A stretch of 64,000 nt of DNA. It comes from Eretmocerus hayati (lineage: Eukaryota; Arthropoda; Insecta; Hymenoptera; Aphelinidae). Positions 56,032 to 64,000 of the stretch are shown in pieces. The notes beneath the pieces are model-generated. The model was given only the letters and a program-made list of their open reading frames with translations. It was not told the origin of the DNA and did not search any database. A program made the translations under genes and the position numbers. Location: assembly GCA_029851415.1 (NCBI GenBank), contig CM056743.1:95454501-95518500 (forward strand), read 5' to 3'. Every line of letters starts with the position of its first letter. Positions within the stretch are counted from its first letter, which is position 1.

Positions 56032-59000
56032 ATAAGTTTAGGTAATTAATTTTTTTTTTCAGGTAAATTTGAACTCACTATTGATATTTGAGGGAGAGAT
56101 GACGTGAAATTAGTGATATTGAGTTCAGAAGCTTTCAAATTGTATTGTTGGTTATCTCATGCACGTGATCTGGATTATATTAGGACCACCGTGGAATCGA
56201 GTTTACAACTTTGAGTTTGGATATTTTCAATATAAACGTAAGAATTTGTTGGATTTGGGTATATAGAATCAGTTCGTTCCGTCGGGATATGGTATCCATA
56301 TATTTCTCTTTCAACCGATTGAATTTCAGACTATTACATGGCTATTTGTACGCGTGTGATCTGGTCTGGATGGGATTAAGGGGAATTTGGATTGCAATTT
56401 TGAATTTCGTGATTTTTCGGTTATCAGTATATGTTGTTATTTGAGTTTGGCATTTGGATGCTGACTTTTGACCTTGGAATGTGATTTTCGACAGAATCTC
56501 ATCCTAAATCGATCGCGAATATAGTCGTCAAAAAGTTTGTTCTATCCAACAATTAAACAGAATTTTGTTTGCGCAATTGCAGGAACTCACCGAGCAAAAT
56601 GAAACAAACGATGTCAGTGAGTCAAATTTGAACTAGACTTTCATTGTGAATTTTCTTTTTGATCGATCAGGCTTGGTCAGTTGGAGCAGAAGACAATTGT
56701 GGCGTCGCTTTCTAGCGTCGGTTGACAGACGGGATGTCAAATCGTCGTTTGTGATGCGATTGTTCCAAAAATTTTTGTAAATAAGTTACAACAATTCATT
56801 TAGTGAGTGTGCAGAATCATTTTATTCAGTGAATTGTAATAAAAAAACGCGAAAAATCTGGTGGAATACAGAGCAACAAGTGTTGGGAAGAGAATAGCAT
56901 CAGATGAGTATACTATATATAGGTATATTGGTAGCATGGAGTTATGTTTCCAAAGTTTGAGCTCAACTTTGTGAACTTTTCCAATAGTTTTTCAGGACTC
57001 TATAATGATAGAGGTGATTGGCCAATGGACCAAATATATTTTGCAACAAATTTTGGAAAAGCAGAGACATTCCCATGAATAAGTCGACTGCTGACAACTG
57101 ACACCACTTGTTGCTGCTACAACAGAATTTCATCTAATATCTGTGCCTACAAGGATTATTGTCGCTTGGATATGAGGTGAGCTTGGATTTTATATTGGTA
57201 TGAGGGATAGTCGTACTTTACACCATGCTGGTGTATATTTGTTGATAATACTAGCAACTCTTAGAGGAATGATAGGTATGTTAGCAATAAGTATTGCCAT
57301 TGGATAATCTAGGGAAAATCTTGAATTCGAAGGTAGCTGGTAAGGGGTTGAATTAGTTCATTGGAGCATCCTCAATGTATCTACATTCTTGCTTATTGAG
57401 ATTATTTTCACAGTTAGCGTTGCTAGTAGTTCTAAACAAAAGTTAGTCCCTGTCCTGGTATGATTCTCAACACACTAAAGCTCAATGATGCTACAAAAGT
57501 AGTTGTTTGATAGTACATCCATATTTCAAGATGGATAAATATTAACTCCAATCGACTATTCTCCTAAAAACTTCAAAATAAATCATTGATGATGCTAAGA
57601 TGTTGGCACTAAGGTGCACAAAACTTCCATGAGAAATATTATCTCTCGACTATAGTGAGGGGTGACATTACCAAACCAAAGTAGTTCTGAAGTGGGGTGG
57701 CAGAAGCCTGGGAAAACTGTCGATCGTGGGTTGTTTCTGCTTTGAAATTAGAGTTTAGACAAACTAGACTCAACATTTAACAGTCTCGAGCTCTTTGTCA
57801 GGAATCGACCCTTTAAAAGTTTATATGAGATGTCAAATAAGTGAACCACCATGACATGAACTAGTTTTGATTGTGTTGCCAACTTGAAATTACATTTTAC
57901 TGTTGAAGTGCTCAGAGATTCTGAAAAATAGAGTTCCATTCAACTATGCTGAGTAAAGGTTTGAACTGACAGATGAATAGAAGAAAGAGTAGGGTCCTGA
58001 GCCAGTAATTCACAATTTTTGAGTCAGTCATTGGAGAATGCAGTAGACACTGATTGTAATATTGTAACCCGATTTCAAAAGGACAGATGCAGTTTATCGA
58101 CAATTTTTCTCTAGTCATTGAGTTGTGATTGGTAAATGCCTAGGTCGAACTTCAAGTTGGAGCAAGGTTGAAATTTTTGACTATTTTGTATAATTATGCT
58201 CAGTAATACATATTGTCTAGTCAAAGCTACACTGGGGGGGTTGATTTAGCTATAGAGATTATGTGATTTGTTCGATATTAGTGATGGAAATTCCAATCAT
58301 CTCGGTGGAAGAGAAAAAAAAAAATATGGACTAAGGATTCGGGTCTACCCCAGTAATTTTCTCCTACCACGTCCTGCTAGATTTGAAATGGAACTAAATC
58401 ATGGAACTACCTGATAGGATTCTTTTTGATTCATACTAGACACCGTAACATTTCAGTTTTGAAAAGCTCTCAATAAGTATATTTCACCTGTAAGGGTCTG
58501 AAATGAAAACATGTTTTATTTCGTCAAATCATAAATTGTAGATTCCTCAAAGTTGAGCCTTTTGTTGGGACAAGATCAAAATATTTGACTATTCTGGTGG
58601 AATAATATTCAGATATGGTTGAGTTAAAAATTTCCAATGAATATAATCTGGAGTGATGTAGAAACACAAACTATACTGAACGATCAGCTAATCTAGTTCT
58701 AAAAGAGATTGGATTTGTTTTGTGATGATGAGGCAAAGAAACTAATTCATTATGAAATTTCTTATGATTATGTTGAAAAGTGTAGTTCTGGAGTCGGTAC
58801 AATCCCAACAAATGACTTTATTCATGCCTCGATATCTTGAATATTCTCATATTGACATGAGAATTAGCAAAATAGCTGTCTGGAGATGAGACTATCATAT
58901 ACACACAGGATTAAGAAGAACAACTTGAGTCTCTATCGTTCCCTACTGCTTTTTTTTTTGAAATTCTGAGAAGTGAAATAGTCGATTGATGCCCAAAATA

Positions 59001-59657
59001 TTTTGACCAGCATACAGCTTTTAGGTTATGCTTCTCCTTGACCATTTTCAATTCAAATTTTGAAGAATATAATAATATAGCCGGACAATCTGGTCTGGAA
59101 ATAATGGATTTTGGCTTCATGGACATTAGAGTAACAGAACTTATTGTTTGAAAATTGTGATACTTCTTGGGAACAGTCCCCGGTACACGTTGGCTAGTGG
59201 GAATTATTAAGAGTCATTGGAACGAAAGTTTTCATTTTAAAGCTAATACTGATGAAATGGAATGGTGGCCCTATTGCGGCGTAAATTTGGGAGATATTGA
59301 GTTTTCATTCCTCTGTCTTGGAATGAGCTTTGTGGCCCTGAAGGTGTTGACTACAAAATTGACACGTTGATTACGATATTACTTTCGAATTCAGAAATGA
59401 AGCAATATAAAAAAAGAATTCCTCTTTTCATTTTGTTCTCCTGAAATACATGATTCGAAATCCATCTGCCCTTTTTTTTCTTTGAAAAGACGCCACTGCG
59501 ATTGTAATCAATCGAAGCTAGTGTTTTTCAAGACTATAACAACGGACAAAAATCGAGCAGAGCTCCGGGGAATTGAAATTTGAATCAAAATGCTTTACAC
59601 GGTTCAGATTTGTGGCTCACGTGGGGTTCGCTCTATCTGTTTTGCGATAAGGACTTA

Positions 59658-59688
<31 letters not shown>

Positions 59689-61591
59689 CAAATAGTGATT
59701 GAAGTCATGAAACTAAAGACGTGATCTCAAGTATAATAGATTCTTGAGGAATTCGAGGTATTTTCGGGAAATTTTGGGGTCAGTGAGGAGAAACTTCATA
59801 ACTTTGAAATTACGGCGAAACAATGAATTTCAAATGAATCCATGATCAGCTTTGTTCTGAATCTAAACTACCTACTGAGCATTTCATAGCCTATAATTAC
59901 AGTTTGAATGAGGGTGTCGAAAGAACTTGCTTGTGTCCGATTGAGGAACATTTCAGTTCCATAAATATCTTGACCGTGAAATTGTTATTTTGCATGGTGG
60001 AACCTCAATAATGACGAGGAAGGGAAAATCAGTCCTGTTTACTCTGTTGTCTCAAATGAAGTTTCTAGGTGTTTTGTTTTACTAATTAAAATCTGCGATA
60101 AGATGGTCTTATTCTTTACTGAGGGAGTTGAGAAGGAAATTCCGACTCGCGTAGATGAATTTTCTACAAGATTCCTCTTCTGAAAAAAAAAATTGAATTG
60201 GCAAAACGAGCTCTTTGTGTTTTGGGAATTAGATCGAATACTCATCTGAAGAGATCTTCTCATTGTCCGATTTTTCATTTGATTTCATTAAAGTAATCAA
60301 AAGAAATTTGTGAAATGCTAGAGGTGATAGAAAGATGTACTTTCATAATTTCGAGGATTCGTGTATGGCGTGGGCAAGCAGTGAGTTCGAGAAATGTGCT
60401 CTCGGGTGAGTCAAGCGTTCTCGCGGTCAACTCTCTGAATTTGGAACCATTAAGGTCCATACGGTATAGTCATTGTGGGAACTAGAGAAATTACCAGTTG
60501 AAAATTTCCAAACTAGCTTTCAAGCTTCGGGCTGTAGGTATGCGTTTTATCCTGAATTGACCAATGTCATTTTGAGGGTGAATGGGCAGTTTCATACTCA
60601 CGCGAGGAAGTCTTTGTTGGGATTTCTCAGTTGTTTCGGAGTGGAGAACTTTGAAATAAATATCTTGACGAAGGGTTTGAGAGGATCAGAATAGCGTTGG
60701 AAACTTAGTGATAAATAAAAATCCTAACTCTCATGAATGTCGTACTTCAGCCTTTTAAAATTATGCTCTATAGAATAAAATTTGAATGGTATGTAGATTC
60801 AAGGTTGCTTCTCTGAGCTTTTGGAATTGATCGATTCTCCATCCGACAAGTACTGCTGGTGAATATGATATTATTAATTCCTTTGATTATCTTAACAAAA
60901 AAATTGGTTCATCCAAAAGTCAACATACTCTGACAGTCCTTGAGATAATGTTTGTTGCAAACAATTCCTAGAAAAACTTCGCGAGAGTCAAAAGAATAGT
61001 AGGTGCAGTAGGCCAATGAAATAGAATCCACGATTAAATGAGCCCATAAAATTTTAAGTTTTTCAATACGGAAAATTAAAATGATCTGAACATTCTAAGT
61101 TTGGAACTGTGGTATTTCGGGAAAGGCCAAAATTGTGTGAGGATGAGAATGGAAATGGTCGTTGTCTGGTAGGAATTTTCAGGAGCTGCGTTTTCAGGTT
61201 ACCCCGAACCGGTCGGTTGAGAAAAAAAAAAAAATCAGTTTTCTAAATTGCGAGTCCGAGTTGTATATACTCTTTTTACTATCGAGGTGAATTCGATATC
61301 TGTTCGATGGTTCATGAAATGTATGAGTGAAGAAATTTGATATTCTCCGCAAACCTCAGTGCTCATGGAGATTTGAGTTGATTGGGAGAATGATTAAATG
61401 ATCAAGACTTGACTGAACGGCGTAGAATGCGCCTAATTTTGTCGAAATTGAATTTTCAGGCTCTCTCGGGCTCTATATACGAATTCAGGGCTCCAGATCG
61501 AAACAGTCCGGCTTGTTTGAACAACTTTTGAATCTATAATCAATGCCTCTAGAATGGTGGTGTCAAATTTGGAGAGAATGAGGACTAATCT

Positions 61592-61638
<47 letters not shown>

Positions 61639-62011
61639 CAAGGGCAGGAGGTGTACCGTGATTGAATAGGTTAAAATTCATCGTACGATGAGTCCATAGA
61701 GCTCAGCCGAAAGTTCGGAAGTAGAATCTTGAGATTTGGAAGTCAAAAGTTCATGAGGGTGTGACTCGGGGTGGCAATTGTCTGGTGTTAACCGGAAGTA
61801 TGAACAATCTCAGCTTGAATGTGCAAGCTTCCGGATTCGATGAGAAGTTGAGTCATTTCACTTTAGATTCTTTTTGAAATCTCCCTAAACCGGCTTCTCA
61901 TAATACTTTTTCGTCAAGAAAAAGTGTTCGAAAAACCACGATTCGTGTAATAAGCGTTCCTTTTCTTGTTCTTTGTTTCAATTCAAAATTAAACTGGGGC
62001 CATTCGATTTG

Positions 62012-62051
<40 letters not shown>

Positions 62052-64000
62052 ACTCCGTGCATGGAAGTAGTGGTTTGGATCATCATTTGAAATCTGGCAA
62101 AAAAAATGCTGGGACTTGGGATGGAATAGAAGGAATGGTGTACATGAAGTTAGATCGATTGAGGACTTTGGGGTTGAAACGGTGAAATGGATCCGTAAAC
62201 GTTGGAATCATAATCTGAATGTCATTAAATCTCTTTCAAATATTAGTATGAATAACCATGAGCAGTGATTCGTCAACCGAGTGTTGAAATAATTTGTCGT
62301 CGTACAATGAAAAGTTCCATTGGAGGGCTTTTTTTATATATGTTTGACATTGACTCAATTTTGGAGCTCGTTAGATCGCCTTCTCATAACAAATCTTCCA
62401 GAAAGGAAGAGTGTTAGAAAATAGCTGTCTAAGTAGTAACCGTTCCTCGTTCAGTTATCTATTTCATTTCGAATTTGGACGTAAAATTCGGAAACAGATC
62501 GATTATGGTATAAACTTTTGGCTTCCTATATTTGCTGTAAACTTGATTCAAAAGGTCTTCGTGACTGGCTTCTCATAACATTTTTCCAAAAAGGAGAAGT
62601 GTCTGAAAATAACAGTTTATGCAATGAGATGTTTCTTCTTCAGTTCTCTTTTTGAATGCAAACTTAGATTTTGGATTCAGAAATGAATCTATGAGAGCAA
62701 AAGATATCAGAGCTTTGTTTGTAAGCTCGTCGGAATAAAACGGTATAGCTTGGAATGGATTGGATGACGCGCGAGTTACTGAGTTCTAGAAAAAAAAAAG
62801 AATTAATTCGTGAGAACTCTCATTTTTCAGAGTGAATCTTGATTATACCAACTTAAGGATCTTGAGGTGTTGAGGTGGGAGTATTGAGCATGGGATTAGC
62901 AAGGAATGTTGCAACCGGAAATACAAGTTGTAATTTGCCCAGGGCGCGATTTTATTTGTCTCTAAAGATGTTTAAACAGTGAAATTGGTGAGCATTGGGT
63001 TCAAATCCCCATCTAAAAGATTCATTATTTTGGGGTTAGAAGCTCCTGAGGGTTGTCTTTTGAATATTAGCATGACACTGGCAGAAAGTGCTCCACCAAT
63101 TGGAAGTTGAAAGAGGACGTGAAATTTATTAACGGTCGCGTTAATTGATCTTTCGAAATGACTGTTTCTGGTAGTCAAAATCTAGACCGTTTTGAACAAC
63201 AAAAGCTGTTTCAACTTTCTCTTTTCTTCTGAATACTTTCAAACAAAAGGAAAAAAATCAACTGCTCGCAGAACATACCGTGTCACTTGATTTTTCTGTT
63301 TGAGATTCAATCTCACCCTTGAAATTTTTGATGAAAAAAATCAACAAATTAATGCACGAGAGCGCTTATTTGAACTCTTGCCTAAAACTTGTGGAAAATC
63401 GTATAACCTGAAATATATACGCAACCTTGGACTGATTCGCGGAACTTCTGGAATGAATGGAGTATCTTCCGGAATGATGGAGAAAATTCTCGAAAAGGTT
63501 TCTATGTTCGATATGAAACTACGTTGTTTTACTTTAAATTCAATTGAGGATCTCTTCAGACTGGCTTCTCGTAACACTTTTTCGAAAAGAAAGAGCGTTC
63601 GAAAATAACTGTCTGCACAATGAGGCATTTCTTCTTCGATTCTCTTTTCCAATTCAAAGTTAGATTTTAAATTTGGGAATAGAGAATGAGATATTGGACT
63701 TTTGTGTGAAAGTTCGTAAAACAAGGTATACAGTTGGAATGGATAAAAATGAGCGGGTACGTATAAGATCGAATTGGTTTAGAATAAAATCTGTACTAAT
63801 GATCGGACTGTTGTTTGCGATGAGCAAATAGTCTCAAAATGAGTCATGATGAATTGAAGTCTACCTTTGAGCTTTTGATTATTTTCTTGTTTGATCTAAT
63901 GAAGAAAAGAGTGAGTAATTGAATATTTTTCGGAAGAAGAAAAATTGGCACATACTGAGTCCATTTTCTTTTGGTTTTTGTTTAAATGATCATGAGTTGA
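56032..64000 (-). other. Leader of element 2, cut by the window end
   Basis: Corresponds to about 33433-40830. About 56150-56950 and 61700-63340 are nearly identical to 33600-34400 and 39061-40689; about 57000-61000 is strongly diverged. No gene is supported. Low-complexity tracts: TA repeats at 59656-59680, 44 T at 61595-61638 and 34 A at 62012-62045, the last two longer than their partners at 38960 and 39362. Hairpin modules are at 61905, 62393 and 62578. Confidence 0.55.
63361..63859. repeat. 499-bp segment present only in element 2's leader
   Basis: Element 1 joins GCACGAG directly to TCTACCTTTGAG at 40689. Here 499 bp lie between them, containing a fourth hairpin module (ACACTTTTTC...GAAAGAGCGT at 63574-63598). 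It is probably a gain or loss of one module. Open frames on both strands overlap and are not convincing. Confidence 0.5.

Noticed and set aside
59656..59680. TA-dinucleotide run as a regulatory or insertion site
   Set aside because: An ordinary microsatellite with no flanking structure.

Overview
This is non-ribosomal, AT-rich animal DNA made almost entirely of transposable elements nested inside one another. An insect is the best fit, and a hymenopteran is my guess. The reasons are a gypsy-type Gag with three zinc knuckles, a Jingchuvirales (chuvirus)-type glycoprotein captured as env, a tRNA-Thr primer-binding site, a CACTA (EnSpm)-type transposase fragment and a spliced arthropod-style host-like gene. 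I see no ordinary single-copy host gene, rRNA, tRNA gene or CRISPR array.

Outer layer: a tandem array of very large LTR retroelements, all on the minus strand. Element 1 runs from its 3' LTR region (from 1129) through env (4290-5824), gag (6170-7141), a broken ORF1 (32894-33432), a leader of about 12 kb with no convincing gene (33433-45661) and a tRNA-Thr PBS (45662-45680) to a 5' LTR (from 45695). It would be about 22.3 kb without its nested insertion. No pol is visible. The middle LTR (45695 on) also carries the env tail of another copy (48855-49192). That copy is cut at 49192 and joined to a CACTA transposase fragment (49193-50034). A diverged element (50035 to the window end) begins inside the transposase coding sequence. 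It lacks gag but has the best ORF1 (55420-56031), and its leader is cut by the window edge.

Inner layer: inserted in element 1 at 7342-32781 is a 25,440-bp, nearly perfect giant palindrome. It has terminal inverted repeats starting CCCACGTAGC, a 2-bp AA target duplication (the empty site survives at 55319-55320), and subterminal GAAACGTTTC motifs. Each arm is about 9.8 kb once later insertions are removed. Each carries the terminal motif block, a multi-exon gene, and about 13 units of a 367-bp dimeric satellite, and the arms meet at a loop of about 104 nt. The right-arm gene (29066-31292) is intact, with two phase-compatible terminal exons. The left-arm copy is broken by a 295-bp MITE (9875-10169).

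Innermost layer: the left satellite array is interrupted by about 5.5 kb (14939-20487) of smaller fold-back elements and unique sequence.

Swaps between copies are widespread. The two leaders alternate between near-identical and strongly diverged blocks, which suggests gene conversion or recombination. Positions and identities are from reading by eye; no searches were run.
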